Of a stretch of DNA of 64,000 bases, positions 33,945 to 42,686 are shown one piece after another. Position 1 is the stretch's first letter. Every line of letters begins with the position of its first letter. Source of the stretch: an uncultured Lachnospiraceae bacterium (lineage in GTDB: Bacteria; Bacillota; Clostridia; Lachnospirales; Lachnospiraceae); the NCBI GenBank assembly GCA_910578335.1, contig CAJTPU010000007.1, forward strand, positions 79,715 through 143,714, in the 5' to 3' direction. Made by a program: the position numbers and the translations under genes. Below the pieces are notes generated by a model. It saw nothing but the letters and a program-made list of their open reading frames with translations. It made no database searches and had not been told where the DNA came from.

Positions 33945-35222
33945 ATGAAAGTACTGATTGTGGGAGGCGGCGGAAGGGAACATGCGATTGCCGTCAGCAT
34001 GAAAAAAAGCAGCCGGCTGGAAAAGCTTTACTGTGTGCCGGGCAATGCGGGTATCGCGCAGATAGCAGAGTGCGAGCCTTCTATCGGTGTGATGGAATTT
34101 GATAAAATAGCGGCTTATGCCAAGGAAAAGCAGGTGGATTTGGTGTTTGTGGCGCCGGACGACCCGCTGGTGGGCGGTCTTGTGGATGTCTTAGAAAAAG
34201 CAGGGCTGCGTGTATTCGGCCCGAATAAAAATGCGGCGATTCTGGAGGGAAGCAAGGCGTTCTCCAAGAATCTGATGAAGAAATACCACATTCCCACGGC
34301 GGCATACGAGACTTTTGACAATCCGGACGATGCGCTTGCTTATTTGGAGACGGCGAAAATGCCCATTGTGTTAAAGGCTGACGGGCTGGCGCTGGGAAAA
34401 GGGGTACTGATTTGCAATACGCTTGCGGAAGCGAAGGCTGGCGTAAAGGAAATTATGCTGGATAAGCATTTTGGGAGCGCCGGAAACCGCATGGTAATCG
34501 AAGAATTTATGACCGGGCGGGAGGTGTCCGTGCTTGCCTTTGTGGACGGCAAAACGATACGCCCCATGACTTCCGCACAGGACCATAAGCGCGCGAAGGA
34601 CGGCGACGAGGGGCTTAATACGGGCGGCATGGGTAATTTTTCACCCAGTCCCTTTTATACGAAAGAAATCGACGATTTTTGTCGTAAATATATTTATCAG
34701 GCAACCGTGGACGCCATGGCAGCGGAGGAGAGAGCGTTTAAAGGCGTGATTTTCTTCGGTCTGATGCTGACGGAGGAAGGACCGAAGGTATTGGAGTACA
34801 ATGCCCGGTTTGGAGACCCTGAGGCGCAGGTGGTGCTCTGCCGCATGAAAAATGATATTCTGGATGTGGTGGATGCCTGCATAGACGGCACACTGGATAA
34901 AGTTACGTTGGAATTTGAAGATAATGCGGCGGTGTGTGTGGTGCTTGCTTCCGACGGTTATCCGGTCTCCTATGAAAAAGGATTTGAGATAACGGGGCTT
35001 TCCCGCTTTGAAGGCAGGGAGGATTATTATTGTTTCCATGCAGGAAGCAAATTTGATGAAAAAGGACGCATTGTGACAAACGGCGGACGGGTACTTGGCG
35101 TTACGGCAAAGGGCAGTACTTTAAAGGAAGCGCGCAGGAAAGCGTATGAGGCGACGGAGTGGGTAGACTTTTCCAATAAGTATATGCGTCATGATATCGG
35201 AAAAGCCATCGACGAAGCGTAA
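33945..35222 (+). CDS. purD: Phosphoribosylamine-glycine ligase (GAR synthetase)
   Basis: A 425-residue ATP-grasp enzyme joining glycine to phosphoribosylamine. It starts MKVLIVGGGGREHAIA, four bases after purN. Visible ATP-grasp segments: IVLKADGLALGKGVLI (about residues 145-160), SAQDHKRAKDGDEGLNTGGMG (about 209-229) and VLEYNARFGDPEAQVV (about 284-299). Last gene of the purE-purM-purN-purD run. purC, purF, purH and purB are not in the window; purL is 26 kb away. Confidence 0.96.
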   Translation: MKVLIVGGGGREHAIAVSMKKSSRLEKLYCVPGNAGIAQIAECEPSIGVMEFDKIAAYAKEKQVDLVFVAPDDPLVGGLVDVLEKAGLRVFGPNKNAAILEGSKAFSKNLMKKYHIPTAAYETFDNPDDALAYLETAKMPIVLKADGLALGKGVLICNTLAEAKAGVKEIMLDKHFGSAGNRMVIEEFMTGREVSVLAFVDGKTIRPMTSAQDHKRAKDGDEGLNTGGMGNFSPSPFYTKEIDDFCRKYIYQATVDAMAAEERAFKGVIFFGLMLTEEGPKVLEYNARFGDPEAQVVLCRMKNDILDVVDACIDGTLDKVTLEFEDNAAVCVVLASDGYPVSYEKGFEITGLSRFEGREDYYCFHAGSKFDEKGRIVTNGGRVLGVTAKGSTLKEARRKAYEATEWVDFSNKYMRHDIGKAIDEA

Positions 35223-35256
35223 GTAAGCAGGTAATTTTTCAGAAAGAGGTGAGGAT

Positions 35257-35715
35257 ATGCACGAGGGTAGGGATTTGTTGCGTATGGACGAGTACAACAG
35301 ACCGAAGACGTGTGAAAAATGCGACGGCGTTATGGTATTTATGGGGGTAGGCGAATACAAATGCGAGGACTGCGGTGCAATTGCCTATGACGATTACGGT
35401 AAAGTCCGCCTCTATATAGAAGGGCACAGGGGGGCGACGGCTTCACAGATTGAGGCGGCAACCGGAGTAAAACAGCGTGCCATCAGAAATATGCTAAAGG
35501 AAGGGCGTCTGGAGGTGACGGCGGACTCCAAAGTATTTTTACATTGTGTTATCTGCAAGAAAGAAATCCGCTCGGGAAGCATGTGCCCTGAATGTGAGAG
35601 AAATTACCATCACAGGATAGAGGACGAACAGAGAAAGATGAAGAATTCCATGATGCAGGGATATGGAGCCGGCAGAGAGGAAAAACGAGGAGAAAAAAGG
35701 TTCAAGTTTGAATGA
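35257..35715 (+). CDS. Zinc-ribbon / winged-helix regulator-like protein
   Basis: A 152-residue protein. The N-terminus has a zinc ribbon of two Cys pairs (TCEKC at about residues 19-23, KCEDC at about 36-40), the middle a helix-turn-helix-like segment (ATASQIEAATGVKQRAIRNM, about 61-80), and the C-terminus a second zinc ribbon (HCVICKKE and MCPEC) followed by a basic, polar tail. The architecture resembles the small flagellar-operon protein YvyF/FlgN-region zinc proteins; that likeness is loose. It is likely to bind DNA or RNA. It follows purD by 34 bp. Confidence 0.65.
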   Translation: MHEGRDLLRMDEYNRPKTCEKCDGVMVFMGVGEYKCEDCGAIAYDDYGKVRLYIEGHRGATASQIEAATGVKQRAIRNMLKEGRLEVTADSKVFLHCVICKKEIRSGSMCPECERNYHHRIEDEQRKMKNSMMQGYGAGREEKRGEKRFKFE

Positions 35716-35766
35716 TGCATAAGTGCAGTATTGCAGGTTCCTGCAATCGGCATGGAAAGGGAAATT

Positions 35767-37392
35767 ATGAGGTACTTAAGAGAAAAGGACGTAAGAAGGG
35801 GAAGCGGAATCAAAGCGGCAGCCGCATTGTTGTGCATACTGCTGTTTTCTCTGCTGCCCGCAAAAGAGGCACTGGCTGTGGAAGGAACCGTGACGGCATC
35901 CTCCGCCAATATACGTGCCGGCGCCGACCCGAACAGTCAGATACTGGCAAGTGTGTTAAACGGCGACAAGCTGTCAATCAAGGAAGAGGTGACAGGAACC
36001 GACGGAAATGTATGGTTTTATGTCTTTATCGACTCTGACAGACTGGGTTATGTCCGCTCGGATTTGGTGAAAAAGGATGACGGCAGCGCGCCTTCCCCTA
36101 CGGTGACGTCAACACCGACACCGCCCCCGGCGTCCACTTCCAACCCCAGTGCCGGCAATAACAATAAAATTAATTTAAATGCTACCGTAAACAGGGACGG
36201 TGTGGAAGAAGTACAGCCGGTGAGTGCGTCTGTCAACAGTTCAACGCCGGTGCGTGTCAGGGCAGACAGTTCGACGGATGCGGAAATCGTAACGACGGTT
36301 AAACAGGATGTGGTGCTTACCGTTCATGGAAAGAAGGCAGCAGGTAACGGCGACGTATGGTATCTGGTGAGCTTTATGGTGGACAATACGGAGGTCAACG
36401 GTTATATCCACTCCAATTATGTGACGCTTGGCGGCGAGCTTTTGCCGGTGGAGCCTGCTGAGCCGACAGAACCTACTGAGCCGACGGAACCGACAGAGCC
36501 GGACGAGCCGGCAGTGCCGCAGCAGGATTGGTATACTGCGCAGAATGACGACGGCACATGGGTTCTGGTAGAAAATGCCACCGGAAAACGGACGCCGATT
36601 GCGGATATGTTTACGAACTGGAATAAGGCGGTGGACGAGTGGGAGGCAGCGACGGCAAAGAATTCCCGTCAGACGGCGATTATTGTGGTGCTTTCCATTC
36701 TGCTGGTGGTGCTGGCGCTGGGTATTACCTTACTGATATTTAAGTTAAAAGATATGACGGAGGACGACGGGCTGGATATGAGCCAGAGGACGCCGGCAAG
36801 AAGAAGCGGTGACAGACCGGTACGTCCTTCCGGCTCTTCGCAGGCGCGTCCGGCGGGAAGCAGGCCTTCCGGCACCCGCCCTGCTTCGCAGGCACATCCG
36901 TCAGGAGGCAGACCTGCCGGCGCGGCACGTCCGGACGGCAGACCCGCACAGCCCGCAGGGGCGAGACCTGCCGCGGGAGCACAGGGAGGCAGACCTGCCG
37001 GCGCGGCGCGTCCGGACGGCAGACCTGCACAGCCCGCAGGGGCAAGACCTGCCGCGGGAGCACAGGGAGGCAGACCTGCCGGCACGGCACGCCCGGACGG
37101 CAGACCCGCACAGCCCGCAGGGGCAAGACCTGCTGCGGGAGCACAGGGAGGCAGACCCGCCGGTACGATACGTCCGGATGGTACGAGACCGGCGCCCCGC
37201 CCACAGACGGGCAGACCGGCTCCCTCAGCGGACGGCAGCCGCTTGGAGAGACAGGCGAGAGCCGATGTGGAGACGAGAAACCTGGAGCGCAGTACGGCGG
37301 GCGCACAGCCGAAAAAGCCAAGAAATTTTATGGCTGATGACGACGAATTTGAATTTGAATTTTTAAACTGGGATGGGGACGGCGAAGCGTAA
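35767..37392 (+). CDS. SH3-domain membrane protein with a basic Arg-Pro-Gly cytoplasmic tail
   Basis: A 541-residue protein. A signal peptide (residues 1-37, ending near ALAVEG) is followed by two bacterial SH3 domains (about 40-95 and 155-215), as in wall-binding proteins, then a PTEPTEPTEP spacer (about 230-245) and one membrane segment (about 303-326). The remaining 210 residues would be cytoplasmic: an Arg/Pro/Gly/Ala-rich tail with three exact-length 27-residue repeats, ending in an acidic cap (DDDEFEFEFLNWDGDGEA). It could link wall state to a cytoplasmic partner, but this is inference. ATG 35767 is chosen for the AAAGGG site. Confidence 0.8.
   Translation: MRYLREKDVRRGSGIKAAAALLCILLFSLLPAKEALAVEGTVTASSANIRAGADPNSQILASVLNGDKLSIKEEVTGTDGNVWFYVFIDSDRLGYVRSDLVKKDDGSAPSPTVTSTPTPPPASTSNPSAGNNNKINLNATVNRDGVEEVQPVSASVNSSTPVRVRADSSTDAEIVTTVKQDVVLTVHGKKAAGNGDVWYLVSFMVDNTEVNGYIHSNYVTLGGELLPVEPAEPTEPTEPTEPTEPDEPAVPQQDWYTAQNDDGTWVLVENATGKRTPIADMFTNWNKAVDEWEAATAKNSRQTAIIVVLSILLVVLALGITLLIFKLKDMTEDDGLDMSQRTPARRSGDRPVRPSGSSQARPAGSRPSGTRPASQAHPSGGRPAGAARPDGRPAQPAGARPAAGAQGGRPAGAARPDGRPAQPAGARPAAGAQGGRPAGTARPDGRPAQPAGARPAAGAQGGRPAGTIRPDGTRPAPRPQTGRPAPSADGSRLERQARADVETRNLERSTAGAQPKKPRNFMADDDEFEFEFLNWDGDGEA
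36907..37182 (+). repeat. Three and a half tandem 81-bp coding repeats
   Basis: Units start at 36907, 36988 and 37069 and a partial unit at 37150; the period is exactly 81 bp (27 codons: GRPAGAARPDGRPAQPAGAR plus PAAGAQG). Copies differ by only a few bases, which indicates recent duplication. Confidence 0.9.
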
Positions 37393-37413
37393 GACTGTGT
37401 GCAGTCCTTTCCC

Positions 37414-37457
37414 AAAAAGTCCGAACCTCTTTATGCGGGAGGTTCGGACTTTTTTTA
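37414..37457 (+). terminator. Strong terminator before the gntR-clpC unit
   Basis: A perfect 15-bp stem (AAAAGTCCGAACCTC at 37415-37429 with its complement at 37439-37453), nine-base loop, followed by T residues. The A run on the other side makes it usable in both directions. Confidence 0.9.
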
Positions 37458-37465
37458 AAATGCGG

Positions 37466-37492
37466 TTGACACTCTGCCCTTCCTGTTATAAT
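37466..37492 (+). promoter_or_regulatory. Promoter of the gntR-clpC unit
   Basis: Consensus TTGACA (37466-37471) and consensus TATAAT (37487-37492) with a short 15-bp spacer, a spacing that often goes with regulation. Confidence 0.65.
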
Positions 37493-37503
37493 ATTTGTAT
37501 AAC
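37485..37503 (+). promoter_or_regulatory. Candidate GntR operator overlapping the -10 box
   Basis: Inverted repeat GTTATA-N7-TATAAC. It covers the -10 box, and the first gene downstream encodes a YtrA-type GntR protein, a group whose known operators are AT-rich inverted repeats near their own promoters. Autorepression is inferred. Confidence 0.5.
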
Positions 37504-37527
37504 AGTTGGGAAGGAGGAAGCCATACC

Positions 37528-37905
37528 ATGATAATTGAAATTGACTTTAACAGTGATGAGGCGCTGTATCTGCAGCTTCGCAATCAAATTATATTGGGAA
37601 TTGCCACCTCGCGTTTTCAGGAAGGAGAGCAGCTTCCCTCTGTACGCCAGCTTGCGGATGCGATAGGCATCAATATGCATACGGTAAATAAGGCATATAC
37701 CGTGCTGAAGCAGGAGGGTTACGTAAAGGTGGACAGGAGGCGCGGCGTCGTGATAGCGGTGGATACGGACAGGCTTAAGACTATCACGGAACTGCGGCAG
37801 GAGTTGCAGGTGATTCTTGCCAAAAGCAGCTGCAAGAATATTTCCAAAGAAGAAGTACATGCTTTGATTGATGAAATATATGAGGATTATGGAGGACATT
37901 GCTGA
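37528..37905 (+). CDS. GntR family regulator, YtrA type
   Basis: A 125-residue regulator. Residues 1-75 form the winged helix: DEALYLQLRNQIILGIATSR, then the recognition region LPSVRQLADAIGINMHTVNKAY and the wing. The C-terminal part is only about 50 residues, helical, without a ligand domain, as in the YtrA subfamily. Start chosen at ATG 37528 with AAGGAGGA upstream. Its stop codon overlaps the clpC start (TGATG), so it is translationally coupled to clpC and is a good candidate to control it. Confidence 0.9.
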   Translation: MIIEIDFNSDEALYLQLRNQIILGIATSRFQEGEQLPSVRQLADAIGINMHTVNKAYTVLKQEGYVKVDRRRGVVIAVDTDRLKTITELRQELQVILAKSSCKNISKEEVHALIDEIYEDYGGHC

Positions 37906-40367
37906 TGCAGTCACAATTTACGGATAAGGCGCGCGCAGCGCTTTTACTGGCAGAAAAAACAGCAAAACGATTGAGACAGGGATACGTGGGGACGGAGCAC
38001 ATTCTGGTAGGGCTCATGCAGGAAAAGACCGGTGTGGCGGCAAGAGTGTTGTTTGATAACGGAGTAGATGAAAATCAGGTTGTGGAAATGATAAGGGATT
38101 TGATTTCCATGGATGGACCGGTGGCGGTCAAGGACAGGGAGACATACTCTCCGAGAGCGGCAAAGGTGCTTGATATTGCGCACAAACAGTCGGAGCGTTT
38201 TGGCGAGCGGCAGACCGGCACGGAGCATATCCTGATGGCGCTGATTAAAGAGGGGGAAAACGTGGCGGTCCGGCTTTTAAACACATTGGGGATTTCCACG
38301 CAAAAGATTTACATTGACGTTTTGATTGCCATAGGGGAGGACGGCGGGCTTTACAAGGAGGACCTTGCAAAGAGCCGGCAGGGCAAAAAAAATACGTCTA
38401 CACTGGCACAGTACAGCAGGGATTTGACGGCGTTAGCCAGAGAGGGGAAGTTAGACCCTGTGATTGGCAGGGAGGAGGAGATACAGCGTGTTGTGCAGAT
38501 ACTCAGCAGGCGTACCAAGAACAACCCCTGTCTGATAGGAGAGCCCGGCGTGGGCAAGACTGCCGTGGTCGAAGGGCTTGCGGCGCGGATTGTATCGGGA
38601 AATGTACCCTTTACGGTCAAGGAAAAGCGCGTACTCACACTGGATTTGTCCGGCATGGTTGCAGGGAGCAAATACCGCGGCGAGTTTGAAGAGCGAATCA
38701 AGAAAGTAATCAAGGAAGTGCTGGAGGACGGCAATGTCATACTGTTTCTGGATGAGCTGCACACCATTATCGGAGCGGGCGGCGCGGAGGGCGCCATTGA
38801 TGCCTCCAACATTTTAAAGCCGTCTCTTGCAAGAGGGGAAATACAGCTTGTCGGCGCTACCACCATAGCCGAGTACCGCAAATATGTGGAGAAGGATGCG
38901 GCGCTGGAGAGGCGTTTTCAGCCGGTAAACGTGGAAGAGCCGGATGTGGAGGCAGCCATCCGTATTTTGAACGGCATCAGCGCAAGATATGAGGAGCATC
39001 ACAAGGTAAAGATACTGCCGGAAGCGATTGTGGCTGCGGCAAAGCTTTCTGACAGATATATCAATGACAGAAACCTGCCGGATAAAGCAATCGATTTGAT
39101 AGATGAGGCGGCGGCAGCGGTTCGTCTCAAGACCGGACGCGTGCCGGAAAAACAGCAGGAGATGCTGCAGAAGATACAGGAAAAAGACATACAGATAGAA
39201 CGTTCCATCCGCATGGAAAATTTCGAACAGGCAGGCGACTTGAAGCGCCAACAGGATATGCTTCTCAAAAAATACGAAGGCATGAAGCGGCGCTTTGAGG
39301 AGCAGGAGAAGAACAGGGAATATACGGTCGGGGAAAATGAGATTGCGGAAGTGGTCTCTATGTGGACGAAGATACCGGTAAAGAAGCTGGCAGAGAAGGA
39401 GAGCGAGCGGCTTTTGAAGCTGGAATCTGTTTTACACAAGCGTGTTATCGGGCAGGAGGAAGCGGTAAAAGCGGTTGCGAGGGCTATGCGAAGGGGAAGG
39501 GTCGGGTTGAAGGACCCCGGCAAGCCCATAGGTTCTTTTCTGTTTTTAGGGCCTACCGGCGTAGGCAAGACAGAGTTGAGCAAGGCGCTGGCGGAGGCGA
39601 TGTTCGGCTCGGAGAACGCGCTTATCAGGGTGGATATGTCGGAGTACATGGAAGGGCATTCCGTCTCTAAGATGATTGGCTCCCCGCCCGGATACGTAGG
39701 CTTTGACGAGGGGGGGCAGCTCAGCGAAAAGGTGCGCCGCAATCCCTATTCCGTGGTGCTGTTTGATGAGATTGAAAAGGCGCATCCCGATGTGTTCAAC
39801 GTTCTGCTGCAGGTATTGGACGACGGGCATATTACGGACTCCAAGGGCAGGAAGGTCAGCTTCAAAAACACGGTGCTGATTATGACTTCCAATGCGGGCG
39901 CACAGCGGATAGTAGAGCCTAAAAACCTGGGATTTGCCGCAGAATCCAGTGAGACGAAGGATTACGAAAAGATGAAGAGCGGCGTCATGGAGGAGGTCAA
40001 GAAGCTCTTTAAGCCCGAGTTTATTAACCGCATCGATGAGATTATGGTGTTCCATCAGCTTACAAGGGAAAATATGAAGGAAATCGTGACGCTTCTTTCC
40101 CATAACCTTTCCAAGCGGTGCGAGGCGCAGATGGACATGAAGCTCAAGCTTTCCCCTGCGCTTAAGGAGCATTTGGTAGAGAAATATGCCGACAAAAAGA
40201 TGGGGGCGCGCCCGCTAAAGCGCGCTATGCAGTCGGTTGTGGAGGATGCCCTTGCGGAGGAAATCCTGCAGGGCAGGGTGAAACGGGGAGATACGGTGAC
40301 TGCCGGCTACAAGGGAGAAAAAGTATACTTTACCGTGGCGGCTATTCCCAAAAACGGGGTGGAATAA
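37905..40367 (+). CDS. clpC: ClpC-type AAA+ protease chaperone
   Basis: An 820-residue Hsp100 ATPase that unfolds proteins for ClpP. Order of domains: two Clp N repeats (residues 1-145), AAA-1 with Walker A GEPGVGKT (212-219) and LDELHTIIG, a UVR motif region (about 425-460, MENFEQAGDLKRQQDMLLKK), AAA-2 with GPTGVGKTELS (about 548) and LFDEIEKAHPDVFN, and the ClpB-D2-small domain. The ATG overlaps the GntR stop. In many Firmicutes clpC follows ctsR-mcsA-mcsB; none of these is present here, so control and adaptor must differ. Confidence 0.97.
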   Translation: MQSQFTDKARAALLLAEKTAKRLRQGYVGTEHILVGLMQEKTGVAARVLFDNGVDENQVVEMIRDLISMDGPVAVKDRETYSPRAAKVLDIAHKQSERFGERQTGTEHILMALIKEGENVAVRLLNTLGISTQKIYIDVLIAIGEDGGLYKEDLAKSRQGKKNTSTLAQYSRDLTALAREGKLDPVIGREEEIQRVVQILSRRTKNNPCLIGEPGVGKTAVVEGLAARIVSGNVPFTVKEKRVLTLDLSGMVAGSKYRGEFEERIKKVIKEVLEDGNVILFLDELHTIIGAGGAEGAIDASNILKPSLARGEIQLVGATTIAEYRKYVEKDAALERRFQPVNVEEPDVEAAIRILNGISARYEEHHKVKILPEAIVAAAKLSDRYINDRNLPDKAIDLIDEAAAAVRLKTGRVPEKQQEMLQKIQEKDIQIERSIRMENFEQAGDLKRQQDMLLKKYEGMKRRFEEQEKNREYTVGENEIAEVVSMWTKIPVKKLAEKESERLLKLESVLHKRVIGQEEAVKAVARAMRRGRVGLKDPGKPIGSFLFLGPTGVGKTELSKALAEAMFGSENALIRVDMSEYMEGHSVSKMIGSPPGYVGFDEGGQLSEKVRRNPYSVVLFDEIEKAHPDVFNVLLQVLDDGHITDSKGRKVSFKNTVLIMTSNAGAQRIVEPKNLGFAAESSETKDYEKMKSGVMEEVKKLFKPEFINRIDEIMVFHQLTRENMKEIVTLLSHNLSKRCEAQMDMKLKLSPALKEHLVEKYADKKMGARPLKRAMQSVVEDALAEEILQGRVKRGDTVTAGYKGEKVYFTVAAIPKNGVE

Positions 40368-40436
40368 TAGGCGGACTTGTATTATACTATAACTATATTT
40401 ACAGGGGAAAAGCCCTGAAATCAGGAGGATATACAG

Positions 40437-40850
40437 ATGGCAATCGTAGCAGAATTACTTCGTGCGGAAGAAAACGGCGCAATCAGTTTTGGCAATCACA
40501 AGCTGGCACAGAAAACAAAGGTGGAGGACTTTGAACATGCGGGGGATTTGTATAAGGTAAAGACCTATCAGGCGATGACAAAGCTTGAGAAAAACGGCAT
40601 GTTTTTGTATGAATCCGTACCGGGCACCAGTGTGCTCTCGTTTCAGGAGACGGAGCGGGGCGTTTCCTTTGTGGTGGAGGGAGCCGAGGATGCGCAGCTT
40701 ACAGTCGGGCTAAAGGACGATACCGAATACGAGGTGTCAGCAGGCGGCACAAGCATCGGAAGGATGCGCACCAATCTTGGCGGAAAGCTCAGTCTGAGCG
40801 TGGAGCTTGCCGGCGCCGGCGAAGTAGCTGTAGAAATTACGCAGGTATAG
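40437..40850 (+). CDS. Conserved hypothetical protein between clpC and radA
   Basis: A 137-residue beta-rich protein with no signal peptide or membrane segment. It begins MAIVAELLRAEENGAISFGN and contains many Glu, Gly and Thr. The C-terminal half alternates short strands (LTVGLKDDTEYEVSAGGTSI, then LGGKLSLSVELAGAGEVAVE). Similar proteins in this order (clpC, this gene, radA) occur in Lachnospiraceae and some are labelled endosialidase, for which I see no enzymatic motif. AGGAGGA precedes the ATG. Confidence 0.65.
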   Translation: MAIVAELLRAEENGAISFGNHKLAQKTKVEDFEHAGDLYKVKTYQAMTKLEKNGMFLYESVPGTSVLSFQETERGVSFVVEGAEDAQLTVGLKDDTEYEVSAGGTSIGRMRTNLGGKLSLSVELAGAGEVAVEITQV

Positions 40851-40941
40851 ATAAGCGCAAAATACCGGTTTGGCGCGGCGGCACTTGCCGCGCGGCAGAT
40901 TTTGCGGCTGCCTGTCAAACGGCGGAAAGGAAACAAAACAC

Positions 40942-42312
40942 ATGGCAAAGGGGAAAAAGAGCACTTGTTTTTTCTGTCAGAACTGCGGCTATGAATCTCC
41001 CAAATGGATGGGACAGTGCCCGGGCTGCAGGGAGTGGAATACCTTTGTGGAGGAGCAGACAGCCACGATTTCCCTGAAAAAAGGCAGTGCAGGAGGCGGC
41101 ACGGCAAGGCGGGAGCCTGCCGTGCTTTCTGAAATAGAGATGAAGGAGGAGGACAGGCTGTCCACCGGCATAAAGGAACTGGACAGGGTGCTGGGAGGCG
41201 GCGTGGTGGCAGGCTCTCTCACGCTGGTGGGGGGCGACCCGGGAATCGGCAAATCCACCTTGCTTTTGCAGATGTGCCGATTTATGGCGCTTGCGGGAAG
41301 CAGGGTGCTTTACATATCGGGCGAGGAATCGTTAAAGCAGATTAAAATGCGGGCGGAGCGTATCGGCGCATTTAATGACAATCTGCTTCTTTTGTGTGAA
41401 ACCAATCTGGAAGTCATTGAGGAAACGATAAAAAAATATGCGCCGAAGGCGGTTATCATTGATTCCATCCAGACGATGTATAATGACAATGTTTCAGCGG
41501 CGCCGGGCAGCGTTTCACAGGTGCGGGAGTCCACCGGCGTTCTGCTGCAGCTTGCGAAGGGGCTGGGAGTGTCCGTTTTTATTGTGGGGCATGTGACGAA
41601 GGAGGGAACGGTTGCCGGTCCCCGGGTGTTGGAACATATGGTGGATACGGTGCTCTACTTTGAAGGCGACAGACATGCCTCTTACCGGATTCTGCGCGGT
41701 GTGAAGAACCGTTTTGGCTCTACCAATGAAATCGGCGTATTCGAGATGAAGGAGGAAGGGCTCATTCAGGTGGAGAATCCGTCGGCATTTATGTTAAACG
41801 GGAGACCTGAGGGCGCATGCGGATGTGTGGTGGCGTGCTCCGTGGAGGGGACGCGTCCCTTGATGACAGAGATACAGGCGCTTGTGTGCCACAGCAATTT
41901 TGGAATTCCGCGGAGGCAGGCGACGGGCACGGATTTTAACCGTGTCAACCTGTTGATGGCAGTTTTGGAAAAGCGCCTCGGACTGCAGATGAGCGGCTGT
42001 GATGCTTATGTCAATGTGGCAGGCGGCATGAAGCTTACGGAGCCGGCAATGGATTTGGGTATGGTGATGGCAATTGTTTCCAGTTTCCGCAATAAACCGG
42101 TGGATGAGAAGACGGTGGTTTTTGGAGAGGTGGGCTTGAGCGGCGAGGTGCGCGCGGTGAGTATGGCGGAGAAGCGCGTGCAGGAAGCAAAAAAGCTGGG
42201 TTTTACGCTTTGTATCCTTCCGGCGGCGAATGCGGAAGCGTTACAGGGGAGCGCAGGAATCCGTATTGTGGGAGTGGCGAGCGTACAGGATGCGATAGCT
42301 TTTGTCGGATAG
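40942..42312 (+). CDS. radA: DNA repair protein RadA
   Basis: A 456-residue RecA-like ATPase that helps process recombination intermediates. The N-terminal zinc finger has two Cys pairs (CQNC at 12-15 and CPGC at 26-29). Walker A is GGDPGIGKST (about residues 95-104), the RadA-specific motif KNRFGSTNEIGVFEM lies near 254-268, and the C-terminal third is the Lon-protease-like domain (GGMKLTEPAMDLGM). Start at ATG 40942; the longer open frame upstream has no ribosome binding site. Confidence 0.95.
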   Translation: MAKGKKSTCFFCQNCGYESPKWMGQCPGCREWNTFVEEQTATISLKKGSAGGGTARREPAVLSEIEMKEEDRLSTGIKELDRVLGGGVVAGSLTLVGGDPGIGKSTLLLQMCRFMALAGSRVLYISGEESLKQIKMRAERIGAFNDNLLLLCETNLEVIEETIKKYAPKAVIIDSIQTMYNDNVSAAPGSVSQVRESTGVLLQLAKGLGVSVFIVGHVTKEGTVAGPRVLEHMVDTVLYFEGDRHASYRILRGVKNRFGSTNEIGVFEMKEEGLIQVENPSAFMLNGRPEGACGCVVACSVEGTRPLMTEIQALVCHSNFGIPRRQATGTDFNRVNLLMAVLEKRLGLQMSGCDAYVNVAGGMKLTEPAMDLGMVMAIVSSFRNKPVDEKTVVFGEVGLSGEVRAVSMAEKRVQEAKKLGFTLCILPAANAEALQGSAGIRIVGVASVQDAIAFVG

Positions 42313-42365
42313 AACAGCCCGACTCTTTTTCGCACAAAAATATTCCCGTAACTCTTAAAAATAAC

Positions 42366-42394
42366 TTGCCTTGCAGAGCGGCTTGTGCTATAAT
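42366..42394 (+). promoter_or_regulatory. Candidate promoter of the tRNA-Trp gene
   Basis: TTGCCT (42366-42371), 17-bp spacer, consensus TATAAT (42389-42394), 52 bp before the tRNA. Confidence 0.65.
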
Positions 42395-42445
42395 GTTATC
42401 TGTTGGTGCAAAGGCGTAGTGTTTTGGCATTGATAAAAAGAATGA

Positions 42446-42516
42446 AGGGGAATAGTACAGTGGTAGTGCGGCGGTCTCCAAAACCGTAAACGGGGGTTCG
42501 AGCCCCTCTTCCCCTG
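42446..42516 (+). tRNA. tRNA-Trp (anticodon CCA)
   Basis: A 71-nt cloverleaf. Acceptor AGGGGAA pairs with TTCCCCT followed by discriminator G; the D arm is GTAC-AGTGGTA-GTGC; the anticodon stem GCGGT/ACCGT carries the loop CTCCAAA with anticodon CCA; the T arm is GGGGG-TTCGAGC-CCCTC. The 3' CCA is not encoded. It is a single tRNA gene, followed by a strong terminator. Confidence 0.93.
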
Positions 42517-42542
42517 CTGCATGTGCAAAAGCACTGAGACGT

Positions 42543-42573
42543 GCCGGCGGTTGCAACCGCCGGCATTGTTTTT
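42543..42573 (+). terminator. Terminator after tRNA-Trp
   Basis: A perfect 10-bp stem (GCCGGCGGTT with AACCGCCGGC), two-base loop in DNA, then ATTGTTTTT. Confidence 0.85.
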
Positions 42574-42575
42574 GG

Positions 42576-42604
42576 TGGACAAAACGGTTGATAAGCATTA
42601 TAAT
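42576..42604 (+). promoter_or_regulatory. Candidate promoter of the chemosensory gene cluster
   Basis: TGGACA (42576-42581), a 17-bp spacer, consensus TATAAT (42599-42604), upstream of the Hpt gene. No second -10-like motif typical of sigma-28 was seen. Confidence 0.55.
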
Positions 42605-42686
42605 AATAGAGATAAAAATTACTGTAAAAGAGAAAAATAAATGGTCAATTGAGAAATTAAAAATAAAAAGAAAAAGGAGAGGCAGC

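Noticed and set aside
36669..37415. 248-codon minus-strand frame and CRISPR-like regular repeats at 36907-37182
   Set aside because: The frame is a shadow of the tandem coding repeat. The repeats are contiguous 81-bp units in frame with no unique spacers, so they are not a CRISPR array.
40437..40850. Endosialidase as a product name
   Set aside because: The protein is only 137 residues and has no sialidase motif or signal peptide; the label seen on similar proteins is not supported by sequence.
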